Shown one piece after another: positions 34,009 to 44,761 of a DNA stretch of 64,000 nucleotides (positions within the stretch are counted from its first letter, which is position 1; every line of letters begins with the position of its first letter). Both the position numbers and the translations under genes were made by a program. The notes under the pieces are model-generated. The model did no database searches, was not told where the DNA came from, and was given only the letters and a program-made list of their open reading frames with translations. Origin of the DNA: Symbiodinium natans (Eukaryota > Sar > Dinophyceae > Suessiales > Symbiodiniaceae); contig CAJNDS010002812.1 of NCBI GenBank assembly GCA_905221605.1, forward strand, positions 1,042,906 to 1,106,905, read 5' to 3'.

Positions 34009-34892
34009 GTCGCAAGCGTCTGTGCAGCGAAGGGGTCTTGAGGCACAAAGCTACGTGACCTGCGGTGAGGGCTTAGGGGGTTTAGGGTTTAGGGGTTAGG
34101 TTTAGGGTTTAGGTTTGACCTCAATGGTCGGCTCTTTCTTTTGGGGCACCCTGAAACCCGAAGACTAAACAGCATACTAGCTGAGAGAGAAACCCCCACC
34201 CCTTTTTCGAGCTAGCAGGAACCAACTGGGTTCAGGGTCTGTTTGAAGCACTATGTCACCATGACTGAGTAATCTAGGGCCTTCTAGGGGTCGGAAGAAC
34301 TACTTATTGTAGTATTCCCTTATGGCCCCTTTCGAAATATACTATAAGAACCCCCAAAACCCTATTCGAATTCTTAACGCCCCTAGAGTAGGCGCACCTG
34401 AGACTAGACTAGGACGCTCGTGGCCCTCTGCGCATCGAGCGTGAGTGTGACATTGGGAGTTGGGTTGAGGTTTGGGGTTAAGGGTTTGGGGGTTAGGGTT
34501 TGGGCCGAAACCCTAAACCCTAAACCCTAAACCCCAAACCCTGGGGGTCAGGGTTTGGGGTTTGGGCCGGAGAGCTCAACGTTTTAGTTTGGAGAGGGAT
34601 GACTTCCAGTAGTTTGCGCCCCCTGGTTCAGGATCCTGGTGACGTCTCCTGGTGCCTATGTTGCGGGTTTAGGGTTTAGGGTTTAGGGTTTAGGGTTTAG
34701 GGTTTAGGGTTTAGGGTTCTGAATTGAAGCCCGAGACCCAACTAGAACTCCCGAAACATGCCGTGGGCTTTCTCGCAGTCCATGGTGCAAAGAGATGAGT
34801 ATCCGAGCAGCTCTGCTTTAAGACCGTGCCCCGAGCCGTGCCCCGAGCCTTCGGGGCTCTGTGAGCCTTATGCGCCCCGACTGGCTCTGTGA
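34009..34892 (+). CDS. Unnamed five-exon gene
   Basis: Not recognised. Exons 34009-34064 (SQASVQRRGLEAQSYVTC, donor GTGAGG), 34219-34236 (TNWVQ, an 18-nt microexon), 34413-34440 (RSWPSAHR, donor GTGAGT), 34632-34659 (ILVTSPGAY) and 34779-34892 (SMVQRDEYPSSSALRP...CEPYAPRLAL, TGA). Phase is consistent through the chain if the fourth exon ends before GTTGCG. If it ends at GTTTAGGG (34667) the protein would stop earlier. The last exon has a CPEP repeat. Confidence 0.48.
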
Positions 34893-34978
34893 AATGAGCG
34901 CTAGAACTTAGCCCTGTAAGCCCCCATAGGCCCTAAGGGGGCCCCATGTCTCATAAGCCCTCCCTACACCCCAGACTT

Positions 34979-35081
34979 GGGATGTTCCCCCTCAGACCAA
35001 CAGTCTTTACCAGGGATTCCAGTAACCCCTACGAAAAAAAAAAACCTGTTAAGGACCGTTAGCATAAGGGAGAACATCCCT
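34979..35081. mobile_element. Inverted-repeat element, family IE-2
   Basis: Arms GATGTTCCCCCTCAGACCAA and GGACCGTTAGCATAAGGGAG, more diverged than other copies, with an A-rich centre. Confidence 0.7.
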
Positions 35082-35115
35082 ACACCCTAAACCCTAAACC
35101 CTACACCCCAAGTCC

Positions 35116-35211
35116 TAAACCCTGTGTGACCTCGAAGCCCTGCAGCGCAGGGGCCAGAAGAAAGGCAAGTACCAACTCGAGTTGACTGACGGTGGCGGCC
35201 TCGCTGACTAG
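35116..35211 (+). CDS. Coding island ending in a stop, unnamed
   Basis: One open frame reads DLEALQRRGQKKGKYQLEL and continues TDGGGLAD to TAG. It follows CCCTAAA repeats, as exons here do. A separate island, about 35398-35455, reads GTRRRKNSKCYVCMITG. Neither is tied to a gene. Confidence 0.35.
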
Positions 35212-35642
35212 CAGGGAAGGGATGGTGCTTGAAAGTCTTCATGTCGAGCTTGGGAGGGATTTAGGGTTTGGGGTTTAGGGTTCAGGGTGCAGGGTTTAGG
35301 GTTTAGGGTTTAGGGCTTAGGGCTTAGGGTTTAGGGTGGGGGGAGGGAAGGGGGGGAGCCCCTGCTACAACCAGAAGCCCTATACCACATCCGGAACAGG
35401 GACCTGATTGCACCCGGCACTAGAAGGCGGAAGAACAGCAAGTGTTATGTTTGCATGATAACTGGGTTTTGGAGTACTATACTTTAATACTTAATTAGAG
35501 CTACTTATACCTAAAAAGTATCTGTTTTTTCCAGGGTCTACTCCAAAGTAGGGTAACCCCATTAGGGTCTAGGATTTACAATACACCACCTTGCACTCGA
35601 CTACTCGACTAAGTCCCTCGCTCGGTGCTTGCGGCTCTTGTT

Positions 35643-35895
35643 GTACCCTAAACCCTAAACCCTAAACCCTAAACCCTAAACCCTAAACCCTAAACCCTAA
35701 ACCCTAAACCCTAAACCCTAAACCCTAAACCCTAAACCCTAAACCCTAAACCCTAAACCCTAAACCCTAAACCCTAAACCCTAAACCCTAAACCCTAAAC
35801 CCTAAACCCTAAACCCTAAACCCTAAACCCTAAACCCTAAACCCTAAACCCTAAACCCTAAACCCTAAACCCTAAACCCTAAACCCTAAACCCTA
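35643..35895. repeat. Longest telomere-type array, about 36 CCCTAAA copies
   Basis: About 250 bp of essentially perfect CCCTAAA. It runs through CCCTACCCTAAACCC to the point where CCCTAG meets coding sequence at 35909. It is internal, with unique sequence on both sides, so it is not a chromosome end. Confidence 0.97.
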
Positions 35896-35908
35896 CCCTA
35901 AACCCTAG

Positions 35909-36160
35909 GATTACTTGGAGGATGCCGGGACTCAACCAAGTCACCATAGCGGATCCCATGCAGACTCTGGGTTCGCAGCTGCGCCTGCTTTTCCCGGCGT
36001 TCAGCCTGCAGAAGCATACAAGCCCTGCACAACTCGGGCCGTTCGGTTGACCTCTGGGCCGTGGTCAGATGAAGAGTGCAGATACCACAGCAGACGTGCG
36101 CTTGCACGAAGTTCTCGCCAAACCTGGCACGGATTTGTTGTGCTTGCACCGGGGCCTTGA
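35909..36160 (+). CDS. Long coding-like island after the telomere array
   Basis: Begins at an AG formed by CCCTAG. One frame runs 83 codons to TGA (GTQPSHHSGSHADSGFAAA, later PWSDEECRYHSRRALARSS). A second frame is open for about 45 codons (GLNQVTIADPMQTLGSQL), and the minus strand is open too. I believe an exon lies here but cannot fix its frame or end. Confidence 0.35.
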   Translation, partial: DYLEDAGTQPSHHSGSHADSGFAAAPAFPGVQPAEAYKPCTTRAVRLTSGPWSDEECRYHSRRALARSSRQTWHGFVVLAPGP

Positions 36161-36514
36161 AAGGTGTGAAACAGACCCGACGACAGCTCGATGGGGTTTA
36201 GAACCTAGAGCTTTAGGGGCTAATGGTTTGTAGATTCCTGTCAACACCTAACATAAGATTCTTCCGAATTAAGACCCAGTCCTTGCCTCTTCCAAAATCC
36301 CCTACGGCCCGAGGAGACTGAGAAGCCCTAAGCTTGAAAGCTATGACGCGACGCCCGACTCGTCTCCTAAAACAGCTAGACAGGGTTCTGCTGTGCGTAT
36401 ATTTCTAAAACTTTTTTATAGTACCTACACATGTACACGTACACAACCAGAAATGCCAAACCCGAAACCCAAAGCAAAACCTGCCGGTTTAAGGTTGGTG
36501 TTTGGCCAGGCTTT

Positions 36515-38584
36515 CAGGCAGAAGGGTTTCGCCGCCAAAAACCCGGGTCCGTGCAGACGGGCCAACACAATTTGAGCCGCTGTGTTGCTTTGGGATCTTG
36601 CAAAGTGGGGTGGGTCTGCATATGGACGCAAGAATGTCTCGAATGAGCGTGTTTTGGAAGCCTTTCAGCTTGTAACCACAGCCTGCAACCCAAAAGCCTG
36701 AAACCCTTCAATGCCGCCGCCGAGGTTCTGGAAACCTCGAAGTCACCGTCGATCAGATCCAGCCGATCCTGACGCAGAAGCAGGCCGGATTTCTGTCCTC
36801 GAGGCTGAGCGCTTTAGGTTGAATAAAGGCCAACTTGCATTCCAAGCTCTGTATAAACCCTAGCCGACGAAACCTCAAAGGCTTGTAAGGAGCCGTCCGT
36901 CTTGCAATCAAGAACCAAGGCCGCTACTCACCGTTTCATGTCTATTCCGGTGCTTCGGTTTAGGGCTCAGAGAACTGACACGGTATAGGTCGCACACCCG
37001 GAACCCTTAAACCCGCTGAGACCTGAACCTTAAGTAGTCGCCGAGCCTTAAGGTATCCCTAAACCCTGAGCCTTCATACTTGGGAGGTTGCTCTACCTTA
37101 TAGACCCTTCTTGGTGCCCTCAGCCACAGGGCGCCAAAAGTCCAGGGCATGTAACATGCCCCCGGGCATCTCTTTGCGGCATAGCCCTCCCCTCTGAAGC
37201 AGGTCTCCCGGACAGGTCCGGAACATGCACATGTAAAAAAGGGGGGCCGCCACACACACATGTAAACAGAGGGGGGGGGGCGAGGGTGGGGGTGGACACC
37301 GCGACATACCCCTATTTTTACGCACAGCCACATACACATGTGTATGCAGAGGTTTCATATTATACAAACAAAACAGCCAAACCCCCCTCGCCCCGTCATC
37401 TACCTGGCTCTTCTCCTCTTCTAGCTCTTCTCGGCTTGCGTTGTTTTCCGTTGCGAAGCTGCGAAGACACCGCCATTGAGGAGAAGCTCTACAACTGTTT
37501 AAACATGAAGAGATCCGAAGAAAAAATTCCCAAAAAATACCCCGAACCCTAAACCGCAAACCCCACACCGCAAACCCCAAACCCTAAGCCCTAAACCCTA
37601 AGCCCTAAACCCTAAACCCTAAGCCCTAAACCCTAAACCCTAAACCCCAAACCCCAAACCCCAAACCCCAAACCCCAAACCCTAAACCCTAAACCCTAAA
37701 CCCTAAACCCAAGCTTCGATCAACTCTGCTGCCACGTAAGGCCGAGCGCCTCGAAGCCTCGGGCGTCCTGGGCGACGGCCCCTCAGCACCTTGAGGCCTT
37801 GAAGGGATTGAGGGGTTTAGGGTTTAGGGTTTAGGGTTTAGGGTTTTAGGGTTTTAGGGTTTAGGGTTTAGGGTTTAGGGTTTAGGGTTTCGGGTCTTAG
37901 GGTTTTAGGGTTTTAGGGTTTTAGGGTTTTAGGGTTTAGGGTTTAGGGTTTAGGGTGTAGGGTTTAGGGTTTAGGGTTTAGGGTTTAGGTCCTGGGGTTG
38001 AGGGGATTAGGGGTTTAGGGTTTCGGGGTTTAGGGGTTTAGGGTTGAAAGATCCAAGGTTTAGGGATGGGTGTTTGCGTGCCAGCCACTCACTGCTGGTG
38101 GGCGGCCGCAGATCTGAGTTTAAGGATTTAGGTTTCGGATTCGTTGCAGAAGTGATTGTGAGGACAGTGTGGAGCTCCGGTTGTGAGAGCTGCTGTTGCG
38201 CTCCTGGCTGTTTCCCGTGATCCTGGGGTGCTAAGAGCCAGGAGCTTGCGTGTAAAAGCATGACGCACCTACTCCTAACCCCTAAACCCTAAACCCTAAA
38301 CCCGAAACCCTAAACCCTAAACCCTAAACCTACACTTGGACGGGCTGGGAGCATGTTGGGAGATGGGCTGGGTTTAGAGTTTAGGGTTTAGGGTTTAGGG
38401 TTTAGGGTTTAGGGTTTAAGGTTTAGGGTTTAGGGTTTAGGGTTTAGGGTTTAGGGTGCTTCTTCTGGTTCTGGCTGAACCCGAAAAGCCTTCGGGGAGG
38501 CTCAGGACCTGCGAGTTCTCGGTTGTCTTCGTAATTTTTGCACAGCACCTTCGAAATCTGGACCAACTAAGCATTTGTCTATAA
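36515..38584 (+). CDS. Unnamed multi-exon gene with Cys-rich segment
   Basis: Not recognised. Islands: about 36515-36600 (GFRRQKPGSVQTGQHNLSR), 36725-36803 (GNLEVTVDQIQPILTQKQ), 36920-36957 (RYSPFHVYSGAS, then GTTTAGGG), 37130-37150 (GAKSPGH, donor GTAACA), about 37459-37545 (CEDTAIEEKLYNCLNMK), 37741-37771 (AERLEASGVL), 38150-38216 (VIVRTVWSSGCESCCCAPGC) and 38506-38584 (TCEFSVVFVIFAQHLRNL..., TAA). The joins 36957/37130, 37771/38150 (GC donor) and 38216/38506 match in phase. The CESCCC...GC stretch may bind metal. Confidence 0.45.
37556..37710. repeat. CCCTAAA array with CCCCAAA and CCCTAAG variants
   Basis: About 22 heptamers; a central block (37640-37680) is homogeneous CCCCAAA. A TTTAGGG/TTTTAGGG array follows at 37813-37990, downstream of the intervening exon 37741-37771. 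Confidence 0.93.
38385..38457. repeat. Intronic (TTTAGGG)n array
   Basis: About ten heptamers between exons 38150-38216 and 38506-38584. Confidence 0.92.
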
Positions 38585-38725
38585 ACATAATAGGGCTCCC
38601 CCAAAAGTACTTGAATCAAGAGTATCGGAAGCCCCAAAATCGTTCTGTACTCCTAAACCCTAAACCCTAAACCCTAAACCCTAAACCCTAAACCCTAAAC
38701 CCTAAACCGACCTCGGGAGCCCTGG

Positions 38726-40409
38726 ATGCCCTTGCAGCTCCTGTGGCGCAAGGCTCGGCTGCGTGGCGGCCGCTCGGATCTTCCTGCGGTAGGTTTTCGA
38801 AGCAGACACCGCCCTGGTTTAGGGTTTAGGGTTCAGGGTTCAGGGTTTAGGGTTTAGGGTTTAGGGTTAGGGGTTTAGGAGTTTAGGAGTTTCGGAGTTT
38901 AGGAGCTTAGGAGTTTAGAGGTCTCAAGGGAATAGTTTACGCCGCCTCCTTCAGCCAACCGCCATGGTTCTGGTGGAGGGACTTGCAGGGCTTTGGGTTG
39001 AAGTATGTTTTTGCATTTAGCGTGCACGGTTACAGGGCTTTTTAAAGCCTTTGCTAACTTCAGCACTCAGGCTTTTAGTTTAGAGTTTAGAGCTTGACTC
39101 GGGGTGTTGGTGGAGATTGCGCGGAAGACCGACCGAACAACCGATGCTTCTGCCGACACGAAAGGATTGATCGTCCTATCAACTTGGGAGCCTTTTAGGA
39201 TGTTGAGCTCCAGCTCACGCTCTTACGAACCCCTGGGAACATTGCAAAAGAGAGAACAAGGACGCCCGACGCATGCCTGCAACCAACCATCGGTTCAGCT
39301 TGGGTTTAGGGTTTAGGGTTTAGTTGGAGCTGAGTTTGGAAGTCAGCAGCATTTTGGTCCCCCTGCCTGGTCTTCCGACCGGGCAACGAGGGACGGGTGG
39401 GGTGTTCTCAAAGTTCTCAAGACCTTAAACAACCCTAAACAATCCTAAGCCTTGAAGCCCTAAGCGACCCCTAAGCCTACAAGCCCTAAGCAAACGCTAA
39501 GCCTTAAACCCCTAAGCAATCCTAAGCCTTGAAGCCCTAAACGACCCCGAAGCCTTAAATCCCTAAGCAACACTTAGTAGTAGAATAGCTAACCTTTAAC
39601 CTTTTTGGGTTAATATATTCCCCTTATAATCCCAAAGGTTAACCTTTAAAACCCCTAGGTACTGGACAACTAAGCAACAAGTCGGTTGAGAAAGCCTCCA
39701 ATGCGTTTCACGGGCCGCGTCGGCAAGAGCTTGGCCTTGGGGGCCGCAACTTCGACTTGAAGCGGCAGCAGAGGAAGGTTTACATGGTTTTAACTAGAAT
39801 AGGCTTGGGGGGGCTTATGGTAGTATATTTAGAAAGGAACCATAAGGGAGTACTCTTAGTAATTCTTCCGACATCTATTTTATAGGGTTTGGGGTCCTCA
39901 ACCCTGAAACCCTCAATTAAGAATCACAGCGTGCCCTTGCTCCCTTGGTTGTCGGGAGCATTTAAGTTGCCTTAGAATGCCCAGTCATTCAGCCAAAATG
40001 GGCACTATTCGAGTCTTTAGGTAACCCTAAACCCTCAACCCTCAACCCTAAACCCTAAACCCTAAACCCTAAACCCTAGCTCGAGTAGTGTTGGGCGACA
40101 GTTCCCTACTTCGGCGGGTAGGTTTAGGGTTGAAGGGTTAAAGTTGGGATGTTTCCTCTACTAACAGTCCTTAATTGGGATTATAATAGGGCACTAGAAT
40201 CCCTATTCAGGAGCTGTTTGTATAAAGAGGGAACATCCCAATGTAAAGATCTTATAAACCCTAAACCAAAAAACCTGAACCCTAAACCCTATCCCGAGGT
40301 TACGGGGTTACGGGGTCTCAGCGTCTACCGGGTCTAGGGCCAGGGCTTCGTAGGGATGCCTGCACATCCTGCGCCTAGCGGCCTGCGTTCGTTCTCAAAG
40401 AACCCATGA
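38726..40409 (+). CDS. Unnamed multi-exon gene with microexons
   Basis: Not recognised. Exons: about 38726-38787 (three frames open, donor GTAGGT), 38955-38996 (PTAMVLVEGLAGLW), about 39095-39303 (VEIARKTDRTTDASADTKG..., then GTTTAGGG), 39347-39401 (SILVPLPGLPTGQRGTG), 39682-39777 (KASNAFHGPRRQELGLGG...), 39993-40020 (PKWALFESL, donor GTAACC), 40102-40117 (PYFGG, 16 nt, donor GTAGGT) and 40379-40409 (GLRSFSKNP, TGA). The joins 39303/39347, 39401/39682, 40020/40102 and 40117/40379 are in phase. The 39585-39662 inverted-repeat element occupies the intron before 39682. Confidence 0.48.
39585..39662. mobile_element. Inverted-repeat element, family IE-10
   Basis: Arms AGCTAACCTTTAACCTTTTT and AAAGGTTAACCTTTAAAACC around TTAATATATTCCCC. 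A second copy lies at 60425-60490. Confidence 0.55.
40146..40240. mobile_element. Inverted-repeat element, family IE-2
   Basis: Arms GGATGTTTCCTCTACTAACA and GCTGTTTGTATAAAGAGGGA, within the intron between exons 40102-40117 and 40379-40409. Confidence 0.7.
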
Positions 40410-41085
40410 GCTGGGGTTTCACCTAAACCCTGAACCCTGAACCCTGAACCCTACACCCTAAACCCTAACCGCGGGGGTACCGAAGAATGGGGCGCAGTTT
40501 GGGCACGTGGCTTCAAAGCCGAGCTCTGCGGCTTCGCGGCGTGTAGGGAGCGACAAGTTCGTCCTAAGGGCTTGGACCGTTCAGCTTGTTTTAAGGTTTA
40601 GGGTTTAGGGTTTAGGGTTTAGGGTTTAGGGTTTCATGGGCCCTTATTATGGTCCCTAACCTCCTTGAAAGGGTTCTGATGTATGGGCCCTTAATTTGTA
40701 TGGGGTATAAAAGGGGTAGTTTTTCCGGGTCCATACTAAGGGACCATGTAACTACCCTAAGAAGGTTTGGGCCCCAGCTGGGGACTGGAAAGCATAATTC
40801 GTTCGAGTGCAGCTTTTAGAGTTTCGGGTTTTTCTGGCAGGCCCACTTGGCAAGGGATATATCATGTTTCCTGTCTGCTTAGGAGCTTTTGATTTTGGAA
40901 CATTTTTCAGTTCATTAAAAGGGCAGACGTGGCACACCTTCCATCTCGAAGCCGTAGCCGAATCTATAGCCATCAACCCTAAAGCCATGTTGAGCTCTTT
41001 CAAACCTATGGTTCCTACAAATTCTATGAGCCCTAAGTCCTAAACCTTATCAGCCCTAACTCCTATCAAGGTCTCGGGCTCTTAG

Positions 41086-43051
41086 GGCACGCCATGCGCG
41101 TGCAAAACGCACTTGGCGAGCTTGCAGCCCAGCGAATAAAAGCGCGACTCTGGGCGAGGGGGAGGAGGGGAAGGGGGGGGGGGGGGGTGGATGTAGGGCT
41201 TTAGGCTTGACAAGATCTCTCGCATTTTGGGCTTTAGTGTGGCAAGGAGGGTGTTTTAGGGTTTGGGAGTTTAGGCTCACGATCTGGAAAGCTCCAGGAC
41301 TCTCTAGGGGCAAGTCAAGAAGGATCGCTGATCCAGCTCCTTTCAGCGCTTGAAGTCAGAGATGCACACAAAGCTTTTCAAGGCCTCTCTGGGCCCCTGA
41401 ACCCGAAAGCCGTACCAGATATAGGGGCCGGAATAATTACTAATAGTATTCCCTGAATGTCCCTTGAAACATGCCCCCAAAACCTTATTCTAGTTGTTCA
41501 GGCCTTTACCAAGCATCCCAAACCCTAAACCCCAAACCCTAAACCCCAAGCCCTAAACCCTAAACCCCTTGCGCAGACGCTGCCTTCGCTGGCTGGCTGG
41601 TGGCGCGACCGGCGCAAGATCTGCCAAGCCGCAGGCACTCGGAGAGTTTGGGGTCATAGGTTTTCAGGGTTTGGGGGATTTCGATTCTAATGGCCATGTG
41701 GGTTTAGGATTAGGTTCGGCCGCTTGGAGGTTAGGCCCCTGGTTAATTGCCAAGGTGGAGTTTTATGGTGTTGTGTTTACAAAGGGTTCAGGGTGTGTTT
41801 GTTAAGAGAGTCTAAGGCTGCTACTGCAGCGGTTTAGGGTTCAGGGTTTATGGGCTTGTTGCCGGAGATTCATATAGAAAATAAGTTTCAGTGTGCAAGG
41901 CACGAAAAGATGCAGCATAAGGGTCTTGTGATGTCCGTCCCGATACCTGGGAGCAGCTTCACCAATCCCCAAACTCACCAGATGTGGGCGGAAAGTCATG
42001 ACCCGAGATGAGTTTTCCAACACAACCGACAATGCTGATGCCAGAGCCAGCGCAACACCGCAGTCCTCAAGAGAGGCTGTGGCTAGAATTCGTGAGGCTT
42101 CAGAGGTATCGCAAGTGAGAAATGCAAGAACGCAATTACTCGGAGACCACGCGAAGATCGAATGTACTGCAATGTCGCACCTGAGCAAGATCCCGACAAA
42201 TACAGGTACCACTAAACCCTGAACTGAGCAGGAAGAGGTAATCCCTTTTGGACATCGCTTGTGTGAAATGGCAACTTGTCAGGAGGTACAACGTTTTTTG
42301 CTTGTTTACTAGTCTAGGGTTGACGGTTGAGTGGTTCGCTGACTACCTTCAAGCCTCAGGCCAAGAGAAGGGAGAAGGGCATCCCCGAAATCCTCAGCCA
42401 CAACTGGCCCCTCACACTGAAAGCCTAACAAACCCTAAACCCTAAACCCTAAACCCTAAACAGGCATGCCCATCTGCAACTGCCCGGAGACGATCGCTGG
42501 CTGTGCGCAGTCTGCCTTGGATGTCATGTACTCAAGACAGCTGCAGAAGGCATTCCTGGCAGGGGTTTGGGGTTTAGGGTTTAGGGTTTAGGGTTTAGGG
42601 TTTAGGGTTTAGGGTTTAGGGGTTCAGGGTTTAGGGTTTAGGGTTTCGAGTTTCGGGTTCGGACGTTGGGTAGGCTGTTGTGCTGTTGTGGCTCTCCAGG
42701 GTTCTCAAAACCCGGCATCCTGGCAAAGCATATCTCGGGAGGCCCTTGGGAAGTTTTTGTATTTCCTTCTACGGAGGGTTTAGGGTTTAGGGTTTAGGGT
42801 TTAGGGTTTAGTGGTACTGGGTTTAGAGGATCACATTCAGGACTATCTGTCAGGGGGTTTGAAGGGCCATCCTAGATACCCTGCGGATGTTCAAGCTTTG
42901 GGACCTGAGGGGTAAACCCTAAACCCTAACCCTAAACCCTAAACCCTTCAGAGCTGTTAGAAGATCCTTTTGGTGTTCTCTCCAAATGGCCAGTGCTGTT
43001 CTGAAGTGCTTGGCTGGCACAATCCTAAGCACCTCCTCCCAAAAAAAGTGA
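41086..43051 (+). CDS. Unnamed multi-exon gene, strongest chain after the named ones
   Basis: Not recognised. Exons: 41086-41153 (RVQNALGELAAQRIKARLW), 41347-41392 (RLKSEMHTKLFKASL), 41577-41645 (AAFAGWLVARPAQDLPSRR), 41982-42205 (NADARASATPQSSREAVA...), 42354-42431 (GQEKGEGHPRNPQPQLAP), 42464-42564 (PICNCPETIAGCAQSALDV), 42700-42777 (NPASWQSISREALGKFLYF, then GTTTAGGG), 42841-42911 (YLSGGLKGHPRYPADVQAL, donor GTAAAC) and 42952-43051 (AVRRSFWCSLQMASAVLK..., TGA). The joins from 41086 to 41645 and from 42464 to 43051 are all in phase. Donors are GC (41153, 41392) and GT. An upstream island (40486-40540) may be its first exon. Confidence 0.55.
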
Positions 43052-43062
43052 AAAAAGACCTT

Positions 43063-43198
43063 ACTTGAAGGTTCATGGTTAGATGTAAGTTTCGTTAAAG
43101 TACCCCAAATATGGTTATAACCAGTTATGTCTATAGTAGTTAGAACCAGCTAGAGCAAAAGTTACCTGACGTATAACCATGATGCAACCACGAACCTG
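43063..43198. mobile_element. Inverted-repeat element, family IE-1
   Basis: Left end TACTTGAAGGTTCATGGTTA; right end AACCATGATGCAACCACGAA is partly eroded. It lies just past the TGA at 43049-43051, so this copy may be intergenic. Confidence 0.55.
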
Positions 43199-43427
43199 AA
43201 GACGGGAGCGCAACTTCACTCATTCACAAGCCCCGGATGCTAGATCCCAAACCCCCAACTCTAAACACCCTAAATCTTGAAGCCCAAACTCTCTCATTCC
43301 CCAGACCTCTAAACCCTGTCCTAGGATACTACCTCCTTAGCCCCAAACTCTTAACAGCCTACATCTTGAACCCCAAACTCCCACCCTAAACCCTACACCC
43401 TAAACCCTAAACCCCTGCACCCTGCAA

Positions 43428-43911
43428 GGCCCCGAAGCTCCACTCAGCCCCCGTGGCCAGGACTCCCAGATTCGCTGGGCCAGCCCTGCGTGCAGGCCAT
43501 GTCTGCTCGTGTAGGGTTTAGGGTTGAGGGTTTAGGGTTTAGGGTTTAGGGTTTAGGGTTTAGGGTTCCCTGTATAGGGTTTGTTATCTCGGTTTGCAAC
43601 CTCTCAGCAGGTTCCGTTTGATAAGCCCATCGAAGCTGCAGGTCCCAAGTGAAAAGCACATGCAGTTTCTGTTTGTTCTCTACTATTTGCTGAAGAACTC
43701 CCAGAAAATAAGTATGATGATCCCCTATATTGCCCTTAATACGGAAGAATATCTCGTATTGTTGTTGTTGTTGTTTTGTTTTTTTTTTTTTTTTTTTTTG
43801 GGGGGGGGGGGGGGTTCTGAAGCAAATAGCAGTTCTGGCCTTGAGGATTTTCAGTTGAGTTTTGTCCAAGTATACAAAAAGAACCCTGCAACACGCGACG
43901 CAAAAGGCTAG
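43428..43911 (+). CDS. Short unnamed gene or gene end
   Basis: Not recognised. Islands: about 43428-43507 (STQPPWPGLPDSLGQPCVQ, then GTAGGG), 43614-43650 or 43640-43672 (QVPFDKPIEAA or VPSEKHMQFLF, overlapping alternatives) and a last exon ending at 43911 (SFVQVYKKNPATRDAKG, TAG). An IE-4 element with a T-then-G homopolymer separates the last two, its right end being the TTCAG acceptor region. Confidence 0.4.
43680..43832. mobile_element. IE-4 element carrying a T22-G14 type homopolymer
   Basis: Left end CTCTACTATTTGCTGAAGAA; right end GGTTCTGAAGCAAATAGCAG. A (TTG)n then T-run/G-run expansion sits at the inner edge of the right arm. Confidence 0.65.
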
Positions 43912-44219
43912 AAAGCTGGGCCGCAAAAACCAGGGGGTTCCAGGATTCAGGTGATAGGGTTTCGGGTCTGGCCTTCAAGATTTAGAAACCCTAAACCCTA
44001 AACCCCAAACCCTAAACCCTAAACCCTAAACCCTTTAGGGTTTAGGGGCTGGAATCCTAGAAGTTGTAGCTTATGAGTTGCAAACTCGGGGGTGCTGGGT
44101 TCGCAAGTCCTTCTCTGCTGTAACTGCATGTGGTAACTCGAGTTTGGGGCATGTGGTCACTAGAGTTTAGGGTTTAGGGTTTAGGGTTTAGGGCTGAGGC
44201 TGTATGGTGTTGGGTCATC

Positions 44220-44555
44220 ATGCATACTTTGTCGGTCCCAGCTTCTCAATCACTTCGCGGCACCTTGTCTATTCCCAATGATGCCTCACATGCTTCAGAT
44301 GCAATGAGTGCTCTAGACATGCTTGCGTTGCTCCTTACAATGCCGAACTCCTTCCGGGGCCGCAGTGCAGACCTCCGAATGGCAGAACTCTTTCTGGCCG
44401 TGACTCCTACTCGGCAATTGCGACCCGACGCCCCGAAAACCCGCGCACACCATCGTTGCCCCATCAACCCTTACGACTCTGAACCCCAAGCCTCAAACGC
44501 CACCTATGGGGTTCCCCAAATCAGGGCCCCTTTTTTGGGCGGTGGGCACCAATGA
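44220..44555 (+). CDS. Open frame from ATG, uncertain
   Basis: 111 codons from ATG (PASQSLRGTLSIPNDASHAS...). The minus strand of the same segment is also open for 73 codons with Ala/Ser/Arg-rich composition. No exon-intron context supports either. The last 60 bp run toward the IE-3 element at 44593-44700. Confidence 0.25.
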   Translation: MHTLSVPASQSLRGTLSIPNDASHASDAMSALDMLALLLTMPNSFRGRSADLRMAELFLAVTPTRQLRPDAPKTRAHHRCPINPYDSEPQASNATYGVPQIRAPFLGGGHQ

Positions 44556-44592
44556 TGACAGCCCTTGTCTCAAAGGGCCCAAATAGGGTCAT

Positions 44593-44700
44593 CTGGGGGT
44601 TTACGAAAACAGGGGACCCCAAGAATAGACCCCAAATAGAAGGATTCCCTTATAAATCAAAACCCCGATAAGGTACCCCAAATTTCGGAAACCACCATTT
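44593..44700. mobile_element. Inverted-repeat element, family IE-3
   Basis: Left end GGGGGTTTACGAAAACAGGG; right end AATTTCGGAAACCACC. Inner arms ATAGAAGGATTCCCTTATAA and complement pair. Confidence 0.75.
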
Positions 44701-44761
44701 GGAGGCCCTAAACCCTAAACCCTAAACCCTAAACCCTAAACCCTAAACCCTAAACCCGAAG

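Noticed and set aside
35643-35895. Long CCCTAAA array as a chromosome end
   Set aside because: Unique, coding-like sequence continues on both sides and the window extends 28 kb past it.
36040-36110. Myb/SANT domain at PWSDEEC
   Set aside because: Only the first Trp block matches; the spaced second and third aromatic positions are not present, and the frame is unsure.
37098-37580. 160-codon minus frame and 154-codon plus frame
   Set aside because: Both cross G-runs and repeat sequence; only the ends of the plus frame (37130-37150 and 37459-37545) look like exons.
41841-42212. 123-codon minus-strand frame
   Set aside because: Antisense of 41982-42205, where the plus frame has the better codon pattern and fits between phase-consistent + exons.
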